Origin: Epiperipatus broadwayi | Taxonomy: Eukaryota; Onychophora; Udeonychophora; Euonychophora; Peripatidae | Assembly: GCA_028023455.1 (NCBI GenBank) | Contig: JAQFVV010000055.1 | Location: forward strand, 3,998,030 to 4,062,029 | DNA: 64,000 nucleotides | Reading direction: 5' to 3' | Made by a program: the position numbers and the translations under genes | The notes under the pieces: generated by a model | The model's input: only the letters and a program-made list of their open reading frames with translations | Databases searched by the model: none | Told to the model about the DNA's origin: nothing | In this document: piece after piece, positions 23,704 through 36,047 of the stretch | Position numbering within the stretch: the stretch's first letter is position 1 | How the letters are laid out: every line of letters begins with the position of its first letter

Positions 23704-23920
23704 CAAACTCCCAAAAATAGCTGACAGTTTCGGGTGTCCAACAGCCTTCTTCAGAAATCTTCCCACTATTTGAAATGAATGCAACTGCAGAATCCAAGAC
23801 AACATTTAAAAACTAATCAAGATATTTAAATTGATTCATTCTCAGGTCAAACTTCCAAAAACCGCTGACAGTTTCAGCTGTCCAACAGCCTTCTTCAGAA
23901 ATCTTCCCACTATTTATCAC
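23704..23920 (-). repeat. Direct pair of 70-bp blocks with hammerhead-core-like hairpin
   Basis: Two copies (23704-23776 and 23849-23920) are about 145 bp apart. Read on the minus strand each has TTTCTGAAGAAGGCTGTTGG, then ACAGCT (or ACACCC), then GAAACTGTCAGC. In the second copy the CTGAAGA and GAAA boxes enclose a paired stem (AGgCTGT/ACAGCT). Confidence 0.6.
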
Positions 23921-24589
23921 TAACTGATCAATTTTTTTAACATTATTAAGGGCTCTATGATTTCTTGGTGTTCCCCTACCAATTGAATCCTTTGTACTGA
24001 ATAGTTTTCTAGTTGGGTTTCTTATTTTAGAGGGTGTTCCAATGATGCAAACAATGTTTAGATCTCTACAAGTTCTCTATCAGTTTACATTACATAGTTC
24101 GGAGCAGTGGTGCAGTGGTAAATTTATAACTGGCACTTCTGGTGCTCAAACACCTTACGAAGTTCCAAGCAATAACCATTTAATTACTTTTATTGTTTGC
24201 TATGTTTTAGAATTGATTGTCAATATCGCTACCAAAGATCATGTCTTTGATCCTTAGTTTTTACTTTGTTTTTTAAGTAAACTTTCTATTTTCAACTACA
24301 GGAGTTGCATTAAAAACTCTGTCAAAGATTGTTGGTTCCATCATTAATCTTATATACGCAATTGTTATTCTGCAATCTACTTTATTTTGGTATGGAGCTG
24401 AACATTGCTCTTTGGCAATACAAAGCCATTGCTTCTGTATTGTTTATAGTCTCGTGTAAACTTTTCACAGAACAATCGGCAACTTAAGTATTTTAAATAT
24501 ACTTGCATATTAATATAAGTAAAATAAAGTCAACACCAACACTACATTACTTGATACTTTCAGTATGCTATAGTGAACAATAGCACTTC

Positions 24590-24985
24590 TTCTTTCTTTA
24601 CTGAAGCGCCACCTAGTGTAAGCTTGAGTAATCAGAAAGTAATATTCCATTCTCGTCACCGGACTTGTTTCTGGATTTTGCCTGTGTCGGTGAATGATCT
24701 AAGATTTAAGCTGGCACCAATGCCACTATAATTCATAAACTAATAGCCTGAAATACAAAAAAATAATCAGATATTTTTGGTTCAAAACTTTAAGGTTTTT
24801 TTAAATTCAGGTTATTATATTAGCTTGGTGTAAAGAAGAAGTAAAGATGGCTGGAAGATACATAACTGTAAAGGAGTTTCAGCTTTGAATTCCAAATCAG
24901 CATTGATAAATGCAAAACTCAGATATCAGTCTGTGTATTGGAATTAAATTATTTTTCCAAGCTTACAATAGGTGGCACTAAGAAA
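24590..24985. mobile_element. Foldback element (family FB3) next to LINE copy A
   Basis: The left end GCGCCACCTAGTGTAAGCTT is answered by AAGCTTACAATAGGTGGCAC at about 24959-24978. The LINE begins within about 10-20 bp of the right end. Confidence 0.6.
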
Positions 24986-25020
24986 TTAAATAAGGTCAGT
25001 CAGAGTCATCAGAGAGAGTA

Positions 25021-25311
25021 ATGGGTGATTACACAGAACTGATTAGGAATTTGAGAATGGTTAAAGGAAAAGTAGGAATAGTTGGATTATTACCAAGATT
25101 TGATAAAAGGTATATGTTAGATAGGGTGTGTTCTATAAATGAGAGATTGAAAGAATTGTGTGAGAGAAATGATGTTATGTTTGTGGATGTGTGGGATTTT
25201 TTTATTGGGAAGAGGGAGTTATTTGGTAAAGATGGGTTGCATTTAGGGAAACAAGGAAGTGAAGTTTTAGGGAGTCTGATTTATAAAGAATATAGTTCGG
25301 GAAACTTGTAA
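25021..25311 (+). pseudogene. LINE ORF1 remnant, SGNH-hydrolase-like C-terminal part
   Basis: The 96-codon frame reads VGIVGLLPRFDKRY, then INERLKELCERNDVMFVDVW, then FGKDGLHLGKQGSEVLG. DGLHLGKQG matches the DxxH block V (catalytic Asp and His) of SGNH/GDSL esterases found in ORF1 of CR1-like elements. The GDS nucleophile block and the rest of the N-terminus are missing, so the protein is truncated. The ATG is probably internal. It is followed by ORF2 about 100 bp downstream in the same element. Confidence 0.75.
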
Positions 25312-25412
25312 AGGAGGGTGGGATTTTAAATTGTAGTGTTATTAAAAAGAAGAAAAATGGATGGGATGTAAGGATTAAACAAAGGGCAGTTGATTTAGAT
25401 ATAAATGTAGAT

Positions 25413-28400
25413 GTGGAGAGGGAATGGGTCTGTAAAATTAATGGTAAGCAAGTTATTTATAAGCATAATGGAAAAGACAGAATAAAAAAAATTTATAAAA
25501 GAGTAGTTAGGAAAGAAAAAATTGTAAAAATTGGGTATTTGAATATGCAAGGTGGTAGGAGACCAGAAAAGTGGCAGGAATTAAACAAAGCAATTGAAAA
25601 TGAAGAGCTTGAGATATTAGCAGTAGTGGAAACACATCTAAGAGAAGAAGAACCTGTTTTGGAAAATTTGGTATGGCAGGGTATAAATAGAAAAGAGAAA
25701 GAAAAAAAGGGTGGTGGTATAGGTGTTATATCAAAAAAATATTTAAATACTGTTAAATGCCAAGAACATTTGTGGTTTGAAATAAGGTTGGGAAAACAAG
25801 AATGGATGGTGGCTATAGTTTATATAGCTACTGGAGATAGTCAAACTATAATGAAATGGAACAATAGAATATATGAGTGCCTAGTTAAGGATATAAAGAG
25901 TTTTAAAGAAAGGGGGAAGAGAATAATGATTATAGGAGATATGAATGGGAATATTGAAGAAATTGATGATGTAGACAATAAGAATGGACAGCTTTTGAAG
26001 AAATTTTGTCAGAGAGTAAATTTGAGCATTGGAAACTTATCTAATATTTATGAGGGACAATATACATGGTCTAGGAATAATATATCCCACACAATAGATT
26101 ATATATTGGTAGAGAAAGAGGGAATGAATAAAGTACGAAAAATTAAGGTGTTTGATAATGAAGAGAGAGTATGTAATAATGATCATAATTTTGTTGTAAT
26201 TGAAATGGTTAGTAATGTGATGGAAAATAGGAATAAAAGTAGAAACAATAGTGAAAGATGTGGATGGAGAGTGACTGATAAGAATAAGTTAGAAGAGTAT
26301 AAAATACAAGTTGAAGAAATCATGGAAGAGTTGATTGGAAATGAGTATGAGGACTGGTGTGATGAAATAGAAAAAGTGGCAAATAGGATTTTAGGTGAAA
26401 ATATTCAGAAGAATAAAAGTAATAGAAAAATTAGAGTTAGTAAAAGAGTAAAAGAGAGGAAAAAAGCATGTCGAGAATATAAGTGTGCTATTAAGAACAA
26501 AGAAAGTGAAAAAGATATTAATGCTAAATGGGAAAAGTACTTAGAAAAGAAGAAGTTAGCTAAAATAGATAATTATAGAGAGAGAATGAAACTAAATAGT
26601 AAATTATTGGATGATATTAATAAAAGTGGAAGAGATGGGAGTAAAAAATTTTGGAATTACATTAAAAGAAGAAATTTAGGGAAAAGAGAGATAGTATTAC
26701 TGGATGAGGAGGGAATAGAGAGTAGCTCTAGAGAAGAATTAGAGAGAATATTGAACAGTTATATAATGGATATAGAAAAGATGTTAGATGTGAAGAACAG
26801 AGGGATAGAAAATTTGAAAGCATATAGTAATGGGAATATTATGTTTACAGAAAATGAACTGAATGAGGCAATGAAGAAACTGAGAAGTGGTAAGGCAAGA
26901 TGATTAGATGGATGAGCAGCAGAGATGGTAATGAATTTGGGGCATAGGGCAAAAGTAAAGTTACTATCATGTTTTAATAAGATGGCACAGAAGAGAGTTT
27001 TTCCGGGTAGTTGGAGTAATACAAGAGTAAGATTATTATTTAAAGGAAAAGGTAAGGATCATAGAAAGTTAAATAATTATAGACCAATAGCAGTAACATC
27101 AGTTTTATATAAAGTTTTTTCATATATGGTGGCTGGAAGAGTTGCAAAATGGATGGAAGAAAATAATGTAGTGGGGGAAATGCAAGGAGGTTTTAGGTCA
27201 GATAGGCATATTGGAGATAGTTTATTTGTAGTTACATAACTTATAGATATGAGTGTAAATTGAGATAGACAGTTATATATGAGTTTATAGATATAGAGAA
27301 AGCATATGATAGAGTGAATAGAAATAGATTATGGATAAGTTTAGCAAATCTGGGAATGGATGAAGCTTTAATGGGTGTTATTAAAAAATTATATGAAAAT
27401 AATTACTATACATATCAATTAGGGGATATAGAACTAGTTTAAGTTAAAAATGGAGTGGGACTGAAGCAAGGATGCCCTATGTCACCTATTTTGTTTGTGT
27501 TGTATTTGAGTGAAATGGAGAGAGCAATAGAAAGTCTAGGAAGAGGGATAGAGATATACATTGTTGGGTCTTTTTTTGCAGATGATATCTTTTTGTGTGC
27601 AGAAAGAAGAGAAGATATGGAAGTTATGCTGATGACATGCACAAGGGTGGGTAAAGATATGGGGATTAAATTTAGTGAAGAAAAATCAAATATAATGATG
27701 GTGAATACTGGGGAAAGAGAAGACAAAGATTTCTTATTGGGGGATATAAAGTTAAGTGTGGTGAACAGATATAGTTATTTGGGAATCATCTTGAGTAATA
27801 AGAAAAATTGCTTGGATGAATGGGAGAAAAAATTGATAAATGAAGCAAAGAAAAGAAAGGGATTGATAAAGAAATTAACAGTGTTTTCATATAATAAATA
27901 TGATGTAGCTAGAATTGTATGGAAGAGAATGGCAGTAGCAGGGTTAACATACGGCAATGATGCATTATGTGTTAGTAAAGGTGTATTAGATTGCTTAGAA
28001 AAAGTACAAAGGGAAGTAGGAAGACATGCATTAGATGCTGAGGTGTGGACAGCAAAAGAGGCAATTCAAGGAGAAATGGGATGGTCAAGTTTTTATATGA
28101 GGGATGCAAAAAGCAAATTGAAAATGTTCGGTAGATTGCAGTTTATGGATAATAAAAGAATAGCCAAAACAGTATTTAATTGGGTTACAAGTAAAGGGCA
28201 GGCAACAAGAGGGGTGAGAAAGGTAATGCGGTATGCAGAAGATTTGGATAAAGAAGTTATGTCAGTATACTTGTACAAAAGATGGGATGATTGTGTTAGG
28301 AGGATTGTTGAGTGTTATCGTGGGAAGGAGTGGGATAGAAGAATAGATGCACTAATAAAGAATAAGGAGTTGGAGAGATGGAGAACTAGTATGGAGAGTA

Positions 28401-28831
28401 AAACGAGTTTAAATATATATAGAAGTAAACGGAACATTGAGTGTGAGTTAATTTATGATAATAGTAAGGAAAGTAGTTTATTGTTTAAGGCTCGAACGGG
28501 ATCTTTAGCAACAAGGGAATATACACATAAATGAAAAAATAGGGGTGATTTAGTCGGCAAGTTGTGTAAGAAAGGCATAGAAAATATTAGGCATTTTTTA
28601 CTTCAATGTAAATGTTTGGAAGCAGAAAGGGTACAAATAATGAAGTTATGGAAGGTTAAATATGAACAAAGTGATTATACGGAAAGTGAGTTATTGGTTT
28701 TTATGCTAGGTTTGGGACAAAATAAGGGGGATTTAGATATGAAGGTCATGGAGTTGACAAAGATTATGTTGTGGAAATGGGATGGAGCAGATTATGGGAA
28801 AACTAGGGTGGACAATGGAAAAGGAAGGTAA
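25413..28831 (+). pseudogene. LINE ORF2: APE endonuclease, reverse transcriptase, C-terminal Cys/His knuckle
   Basis: The first 496 codons hold an APE endonuclease: KIGYLNMQGGR near residue 42, VVETH, IIGDMNGN (catalytic Asp/Asn), HTIDYILV and the final NNDHNFVV. A basic linker follows. The RT starts around 26870 (LRSGKAR, then KLNNYRPIAVTSVLYKVF, GGFRSDRH, AYDRVNR, QGCPMSPILFVLYL, FFADDIFLC). Near 28560-28620 a CKLC/H/C cluster (Cys-X2-Cys..His..Cys) marks the usual zinc-knuckle-like C-terminus. Breaks: in-frame stops at 26901, 26913, 27237, 27261 and 28532, and a one-base deletion near 27283 (compare the minus-strand copy at about 34765), after which the frame moves by one. It cannot make a full polyprotein. 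Minus-strand open frames over it are shadows. Confidence 0.92.
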
Positions 28832-28911
28832 AGTGGCTAACAGGTTTCTCTGGGCATAGCTGCTGAGAGATTCCTGACTCCGTTTAAGGAGAAGTCACAG
28901 TACATCACATC

Positions 28912-29410
28912 TGTTTAGATAAATCTTATGAAATAAAACTAACAAATATATGTTATAATGCAGTAATTAGAGTAATAAACTTCCAAGGACTATCTATATC
29001 AATGAAATGAAATTTAAAATCATAGCAATCCACATTGCAGATAAAAAAATAAACCCTGTTTTATCTGTCATCCATGATCATATATGAATAGTGAATTAAG
29101 CAGTGCTATCTGTTGGGATGATATCCAATAGGTGGAAATGTCTGAGAAGACTCATTCAACTTGACTTTTATTCATATTTGCAAGGCAGTATCAAATTCTG
29201 CTCATTTAAAGGACTTATTAAACAGATGTTGGATTTGACATTTACATTACTAAATATCATTGTAATGTCTAATCTGATATCTATACAAGATCATGGGTGG
29301 CAAAAAAAAAATGGATTCATTTTTTTTCTGCAATGTGGATTCTTTTTATTTTAGGGGACGCTGAAATAATATAGCTAATACTGGATAATTATAATTATAT
29401 CACTAGATAT
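28912..29410. repeat. Foldback around 29020-29345
   Basis: GCAATCCACATTGCAG (about 29027) is answered by CTGCAATGTGGATTC (about 29328), and CATGATCATAT is answered by ACAAGATCATG. A diverged direct copy of the right half lies at 30690-30800. The 83-codon open frame inside is a by-product. Confidence 0.55.
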
Positions 29411-30445
29411 TCATAATTGAATATTGGACCACTTCCATCATAAAATAACTGTTAAATGTCTTCAGAAAAATTCGAACTTGATTTAAACTTTTTAAATACA
29501 TTCAACTGTAAATAATAATACACAGATTAGTATGCAATGTTTCAAGTGATATCAGAGAATATATGTATATTAAATGCAAAATTATGTGTTCATGTATATT
29601 TGTATCCGTGTATTTGTATTGTGTTTGTTATAGTTCTGAAGAAGATTGCTGAGACAATAGAAACAATTTAGTGAGTTGTAAAAAAGTATTGTAAAAAATT
29701 GGCAATGCAGTAAAAAATATAAAGTTAAAATACTTCGTAATATAGGACATTTAGTTTCATTACTACTGAATTTAAAGAGATTGTCTAGCCAATTAGGCTA
29801 TTCCATCACAGGCAACATCCAGAAATTTATGTATTTATCTATGAGGATTCTCCTGTTTTTCTCACTTTTTCTTAAGTGCAAGATTAAGGAGCTGTTTTAA
29901 ACATTATGAATTGTCACATTAGGTTTTCTTATTTTATTATTTATCATTTTAAAAAAGCTGTCCACATGAAAATGGCAAATCCCTCCACAAATTCAATCTG
30001 TGTGATAATTCATAATATTTAGAAATGTCTTGTCCTTTAAAAATTGAAGAAATCAAAAGAAGACTCATGGACAATTATTTAAATTTTTACTGACCATTTT
30101 TTGAGAGAATAGCCTAACTGGTTAAAATATCCACTTTAATTTCAATGTTAACAAATATAAAAGCCTATAGTTTGTTTTTTTTTTCCATATGTCATAGCAT
30201 CGGCCGGGACGCGAACCCACACCCGTCTGCAACCAACTACTTGTTCACGTTTCTCTCTAATAATGTGACTAGTCGGACCAGCAGCATCTGAAGAAAGGAA
30301 AATAATACCACTCAAAATATTGTATCATATACTGAACTCATATGCTATTACTAATAGTTTAATGTATTTGAAATTTTAAATAAATGTTCGAATTTTTTAA
30401 AGGCATTAAACAATTAATTCTAGATGGTAGTCCAACGTATAATTA
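29411..30445. mobile_element. Foldback FB5 with internal insertions
   Basis: The left arm 29411-29560 (TACATTCAACTGTAAATAAT, CACAGATTAGTATGCAATG) and the right arm 30255-30445 are inverted copies matching the 6020-6540 element. Between them lie the CTGAAGA...GAAAC motif (29636-29666), unique DNA and a minus-strand SINE. Confidence 0.65.
30176..30245 (-). mobile_element. tRNA-derived SINE, 3' part, minus strand
   Basis: On the minus strand a B box GGGTTCGCGTCCCGGC is followed by GATGCTATGACATATGG and a run of A. The B box is the best preserved of this family in the window. The 5' part is lost. Confidence 0.75.
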
Positions 30446-31640
30446 CAGTAACAGGTCATTATCCCAAACTTTGAGGCATACACTAATGTTTGAAAGTTTA
30501 TTATTCTCATAATTACATATTATTAATACTGTATAATTTGAATTTTCCATTTTAGCTATTTATAATTAGAACGGAAATAACTGGACCTCTTCTTAATAGG
30601 GTTTATTTAAGAGATTTTTAAAATGAATAGAAATTAACTCTGCCTGTAAATTTATAAGCTGATTTGACATAGACTACATGGATACTTCCATGGATTTAAT
30701 GTTCATTCTAATAGATATCATTATCTAATCTACTATTTACATAAGATCATGAATGCCAGATAGAATTGGATTCCTTTTGGTCTGCAATGCAGAGGTGTTG
30801 ACTAATTTTCTCTCCAAATTTCCAGCAATCCTATCTTTGAATCAAGACATGTTTTATATAAAAACATGGTTTAGCTATTTGCCATAAAAATTTTAAGGTT
30901 GTAATATGTATGAATCATGACATGGAAATACAATAATCCAATTCATATTTTTGTACATTACCTTTAGTTCTCTCCATTAGAAAATCCTTCACTACATAAA
31001 AACGTTCCCTCAAACTTCACTATTATCTATAGTTTTAATTGTTTTAAATGTTTTATTAGCAGTTTTGTCCAATTTAAAACAAAATATGATATTAGCACTT
31101 TGTTTCATTGCAGTTTATAGTACAAAACACACAGTCACGTTTCATATCATAACTCTTGATCTAGGCACACTAGCGCCTTAAAACTTTTGTGGTGGGTAGC
31201 TAAACTATGTCACTATAAGTCACGTGTATTGATCAGAGCATCAACCCCATTTTTAATGGATTATTAGCATTGAATAATTTAAACTTCACATTATTTTATA
31301 AGGTAAATTATTACTATTAGTTTTATCATTTATTTATTTATTTTAGGATTTAAAAATTAAAGAAAATCTTTCATCAAATTCATTTTCGCCCTGCAACATG
31401 GATGTTGAAAGAACTTGGTAGAAGCACATACTTAAAAGATCTGCTTATGTACAGTGACATCTAAAATGTATTTTTATTGATAATATGCTAATTAAATTAA
31501 AATTATTAAAAATATTTATAAAATGTTTGTTTTTAATACACTACATGAATCCAATCTACAAATTAACAAGAACGATTCTAAATTAATTTTTGGGTTCAGT
31601 TAAAGAAAGATTCCTAAACCATATGTAGATATAATATAAA
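30446..31640. other. Non-coding stretch with dispersed repeat copy 3
   Basis: 31060-31230 matches the 18190 and 23090 repeats. A possible short 3' exon follows a TTTATTTTAG acceptor at 31347, but its support is weak. No gene is annotated. Confidence 0.45.
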
Positions 31641-31649
31641 ACTGCCAGC

Positions 31650-31875
31650 AGCTAATTGGTTATCATATGTAAACCACATGACAACAGGCATGATTAAATA
31701 AACCAATAAAATATCAGCAATTGTTGCTAAGGCAACATTCAGATAATAAATATAAATTCTAAATAAGCAATAAGAAATTTCCATTTATTCACTGAGTGTT
31801 GTCTTGAAAACAGATTGTTTTCTATTGATTAATTTAAACATTGGCTGTGGTCATGTAATTTGCATACATATGCAT
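31650..31875. mobile_element. Foldback element (family FB4)
   Basis: The left arm has AAACCACATGACAACAGGC and TTGTTGCTAAGGCAAC; the right arm has GTTGTCTTGAAAACAG and GGCTGTGGTCATGTAATT, inverted. It is related to 12880-13240. Confidence 0.6.
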
Positions 31876-31894
31876 ATATTAAGAAAAAATCAAG

Positions 31895-32230
31895 TCATAC
31901 ATCATGTGACTTAATTTAATAAGCTTGTACTGCAAATGTAATATAATTAGCATACTAATAGCTCTTAAAGATTTTCCAAATATCCTTATCCCTAAACCGT
32001 TTTCAAGCTTCTGGCTATCATCAGAAGCACTAGATTATTCAGTCATTAGATCTAAAAATACCAGCTAGATAAATTGCTGGTTTTGAATTCGTAATTTTAA
32101 ATCTAATGTCTGAATAACCTAGTGCCTCACTGATGATAGCCAATATCTTGAAACCAGTTTGGGGATAGAAATAGAGCTATTCAGGAAAAGTTTGTTAAGA
32201 GCTATTAGCATGCTTATTATATTACATATG
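31895..32230. mobile_element. Foldback element (family FB2), copy 2
   Basis: AATATAATTAGCATACTAATAG... at the left is answered by TATTAGCATGCTTATTATAT at the right. The middle holds TTAGATCTAAAAATACCAGC and its inverted partner. Inner arms around CTAGTGCCTCACTGATG are also inverted. Confidence 0.8.
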
Positions 32231-32849
32231 TATACATGTTTGTGCATAAGCAACTTAGTGACAAAGTGGCAGAGGCAAGAGCTAACACTTTCTGAATCAG
32301 TAATACAGTATTATTCAGCTTGATAAATTATCACATAATCTTCGGAGCAGATCACAGTTATATAGTTGCTGTGCATAAAAAGAATGACAGAAAAAGCAAT
32401 TATCTCAGCCACTGTTTCAATTTTTGTCAGAAATAATATCTGGACTTTGTAGTGTTCACTTAAGGGAGATAGGGTACCTCAACATCAGATTATCACAAAC
32501 AGTCAACACTAATTAATCATCTTTGGTAATGAACTCACAATTGTTTGTTACCCTCTTAACATAATGGCTTCGAACATCTCTATTCTTAGAGCTATGTCAT
32601 AAACTTTAATCATCTATGCAGTTTAGTATATTTAGGATAGAATCTTAGTGGAATAGAAAAAAAGTTCAATCAAGGCATGAGAATGCCACATGATTTTCTG
32701 AACAATTAATCTCATGAGTGCAAGTAGACCATTATTAATCTGAATACTACTAATTAAACAACTCCTATCTGTATTTCCAAATATGTAATTTACATGAATA
32801 ACAGCCGAAGCTAAACTAAACCATGAATATACAATCTGTTATCCAAGTT
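32231..32849. other. Non-coding stretch
   Basis: No gene is seen. From about 32770 an FB4-type arm begins in reverse orientation. Confidence 0.45.
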
Positions 32850-33038
32850 ACCTCTATAGGTAAAAGATGGTAATAGGATTCACATTGGTAAGCCATATAG
32901 CTTTGTGTAAAGTCACTATTTTAATATGATAATGAAATCAATGTTTACATTTTCAGCAGACTTCGGATTTATAATAAGAAAAATAAATAAATGAGGACTT
33001 CTAGTAGTGGCTCTGACTTTTGAAAGATATTCTTATAT
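32850..33038 (+). repeat. Direct repeat flanking LINE copies B/C, left copy
   Basis: It starts ACCTCTATAGGTAAAAGATG and ends TTTTGAAAGATATTC at the LINE 3' end. A similar ~186-bp sequence lies at 37015-37200 on the far side of the LINE pair. Its first part belongs to the FB4 arm, so part may be dispersed repeat. Confidence 0.75.
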
Positions 33039-36000
33039 TGATGTGATGTGATGTACTGTGGCTTCTCCTTAAACGAAGCCAAGAATATCTGAGCAATTAT
33101 GCCCAGATAAACCTGTTAGACACTTTATTTTCCATTCCCCACTCTAAGTTTTCCTATATTCTGCTCCATCCCTTTTCCACAACATAATCTTTGTCAACTC
33201 TATAGCCTTAATATCTAATTCTCCCTTATCTTTTCCCAAACCCAGCATAAAAACCAATAATTCACTTTCTGTATAATCACTTTTTTCATATTTATTCTTC
33301 CATAACTTCATTATATATACCCTTTCTGTTTTCAAACATTTACATTCAATTAACAAATGCCTAATATTTTCTATTCCTTCCTTACATAATTTACAAAATA
33401 AATCATCCATGTTTTTCCATTTACATGTATATTCTCTTGTAGCTAAAGATCCCGTTTGAGCCTTAAACAATAAACTATTTTTCTTAGCACTTAGCGTGTA
33501 ATAATTTCTGTGTATCTTTATAGCTTCTCATTCAAGTGTGTCATACGCTTTGTTAATTTTGTATATTAAATTATCGAATGAGAAGTCTTAAAATCTTTAA
33601 TATTTTACTATTATCATATATTAACTGCACCTAATATTCTGTTTATTTCTATATATATTTAAACTTTTTTTACTCTCCATATTATTTCTCCATTTTTCTA
33701 ACTCCCTATAACAATCCTCTTAACACAATCATCTCATCTTTTGTACAAATATACTGATATAAATTCTTTATCCAAATCTTTTGCATACCGCATTACCTTT
33801 CTCACCCATCTTGTTACCTGCTTTTTACTCATAACCCAATTAAATACTATTTTGGCTATTCTTTTATTATCCATAAACTGCAATCTATCAAACATTTTCA
33901 TTTTACTTTTTGCATCTCTCATATGAAAACTTGACCATCCCATTTCTCCTTGAATTGCCTCCTTTGCTGTCCATACATCTGCATCCAATGCATGTCTTTC
34001 TACTTCCCTTTGAACTTTTTCTAAATAATCTAATACCCCTTTACTAACACATAATTCATCATTACCATATGTTAACCCTGCTACTGAAACTCCCTTCCAT
34101 ATAATTCTAACTACATCATATTTATTATATGAAAACAGTGTTAATTTCTTTATCAATCCCTTTCTTTTCTTTGCTTCATTTATCAATTTTTTCTCCCATT
34201 CATCCAAATATTTTTTCTGATTATTTAAAATAATCCCCAAATAACTATATCTATTCACCACACTTAACTTAATATCTCCCAATAAAAATTCTACATCTTC
34301 TCTTTCTCCAGTATTAACCATCATTATATTTGATTTTTCTTCACTAAATTTAATCCTCATTTCTTTACCCACTCTTGCACATGTCATCAGCATAATTTCC
34401 ATATCTTCTCTTCTTTCTGCACACAAAAAATATCATCTGCAAAAAAAAAGACCTGACAAAATATATACTCCCTTACTACCTATTAACGGTATCTCTATCC
34501 CTCTTCCTAATCTTTCTATTGCTCTTTCCATTTCACTCAAATACAACACAAACAAAATAGGTGACATAGGGCATCCTTGCCTTAGTCCCACCCCATTTTT
34601 AACTTTAACTGATTCAATATTCCCTAATTGATATATATAATAATTATTTTCATATATTTTTTTAATAATATCCACTAAAGCTTCATCCATTCCCAAATTT
34701 GCTAAACTTATCCATAATCTATTTCTATTTACTCTATCATATGCCTTCTCTATATCTATAAAACTCATATATAACTGTTTACCTGAATTCCTACTCATAT
34801 CCATAAGTTGTGTAACTACAAATAAACTATCTCCTATATGCCTATCTAATCTAAAACCTCCTTGCATTTCTCCCACTACATTATTTCCTTCCATCCATTT
34901 TACAACTCTTCTAGCCACCATATGTGAAAAAACTTTATATAAAACTGATGTTACCACTATTGGTCTATAATTATTTAACTTTCTATGATCTGTACCTCCT
35001 TTCCTTTAAATAATAATCTTACTCTTGTGTTACTCCAACTACTGGGAAAAACTCTATTCTGTGCTATCTTATTAAAACAAGATAATAACTTTACTTTTGC
35101 CCTATATCCTAAATTCATCACCATCTCCGCTGCCCATCCATCTAAACCTCTTGCTTTCAATTTCTTCTCTACCTCATTCAGTTCATTTTTTGTAAACCTA
35201 ATATTCCCATTACTATATGCTTTCATGTTTTCTATCCTCTATCCTTCACATCTAACATCTTTTCTATATTCATTATGTATTTATTTAAAATTCTCTCTAA
35301 ATCTTCTCTAGAGCTACATTCTATGCCCTCATCATCTAGTAATACTATCTCTCTCTCCCCTACATTTTTCCTTTTAATGTAATTCCAAAATTTTTTACTT
35401 CCATCTCTTCCACTTTTATTAATATCCTCCAACAATTTACTATTCAATTTCATCCTCTCTTTATAATTATCTATTTTAGCCAACTTCTTCTTTTCTAAGT
35501 ATTTTTCCCATTTAGTATTAATATCTTTTTCACTTTCCTTGTTCTTAATAGCACACTTATATTCTCTACATGCTTCTTTCCTCTCTTTTACACTTTTACT
35601 AATTTTTATTTTTTATTTCTTTTATTATTTTGAATATTCTCACCTAAAACCCTATTTGCCACTTTTTCTACTTCTTTACACCAGTCCTTATACTCATCCC
35701 CAACCAACTCTTCCATGATTTCTTCAACTTGTATTTTATACTCTTCCAACTTATTTTTATCATTCACTCTCCATCCACATCTTTCACTATTATTTTTACT
35801 TTTATTTCTATTCTCCATCACCATACTAACCATTTCAATTATAATAAAGTTATGATCACTAGTGCATATTTTTTCTTCATTATCAAACACCTTAATTTTC
35901 CATATTTTATTCATTCCCTCTTTCTCTACCAATACATAATCTATTGTGTAAAATATATTATTTCTAGACCATGTGTATTGTCCCTCATAAATATTTAATA

Positions 36001-36047
36001 AATTTCCAATACTCAAATTCACTTTCTGACAAAATTTCTTCAAAAGC
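33039..36047 (-). mobile_element. CR1-group LINE, copy B (minus strand, 5'-truncated)
   Basis: The 3' end is on the left: GATGTGATGTGATG (the complement of the ACATC tail) and the conserved GCTTCTCCTTAAACGAAGCC. Going right on the minus strand come the C-terminal knuckle (33144-33470), RT C-terminus (33734-34426), RT palm and fingers (34433-35226), linker (35232-35483) and endonuclease C-terminus (35606-36040, NNIFYTIDYVLVEK and TSDHNFIIIEM). It is broken by stops and frameshifts; the FADD box region is itself frame-broken near 34430. The 5' end stops at LLKKFCQ and is joined to the 3' tail of copy C. Confidence 0.9.
33487..33603. mobile_element. ~117-bp insertion inside LINE copy B
   Basis: Copies A and C are continuous here (GGAAAGTAGTTTATTG next to ATGATAATAGTAAG), but B has about 117 extra bases. 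The insert contains inverted TTCTCATTCAAG / TCGAATGAGAAG arms, as in a small MITE. A TA-type target is possible but not proven. Confidence 0.6.

Larger units (their letters stand above)
24985..28911 (+). mobile_element. CR1-group LINE, copy A (longest)
   Basis: This is a 3.9-kb 5'-truncated non-LTR retrotransposon. Part of ORF1 is left (SGNH-esterase-like C-terminus), then ORF2 (endonuclease, reverse transcriptase, zinc-knuckle-like C-terminus), then a short 3' UTR (TCTCTGGGCATAGCTGCTGA...). It ends in an ACATC repeat. The ORF1 esterase type, the APE endonuclease and a microsatellite-like tail suit the CR1 group; clade assignment is inference. Copies B to F are the same family. Confidence 0.9.

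Noticed and set aside
27439-28278. Minus-strand open frames over LINE A, and + strand ones over B and C
   Set aside because: They are shadows of the ORF2 frame on the other strand, with A+T-driven Phe/Ile/Leu-rich composition.
31348-31422. Short 3' exon candidate after TTTATTTTAG
   Set aside because: Only 24 codons before the stop, with low-complexity Lys/Asn/Ser composition and no partner exon; chance is more likely.
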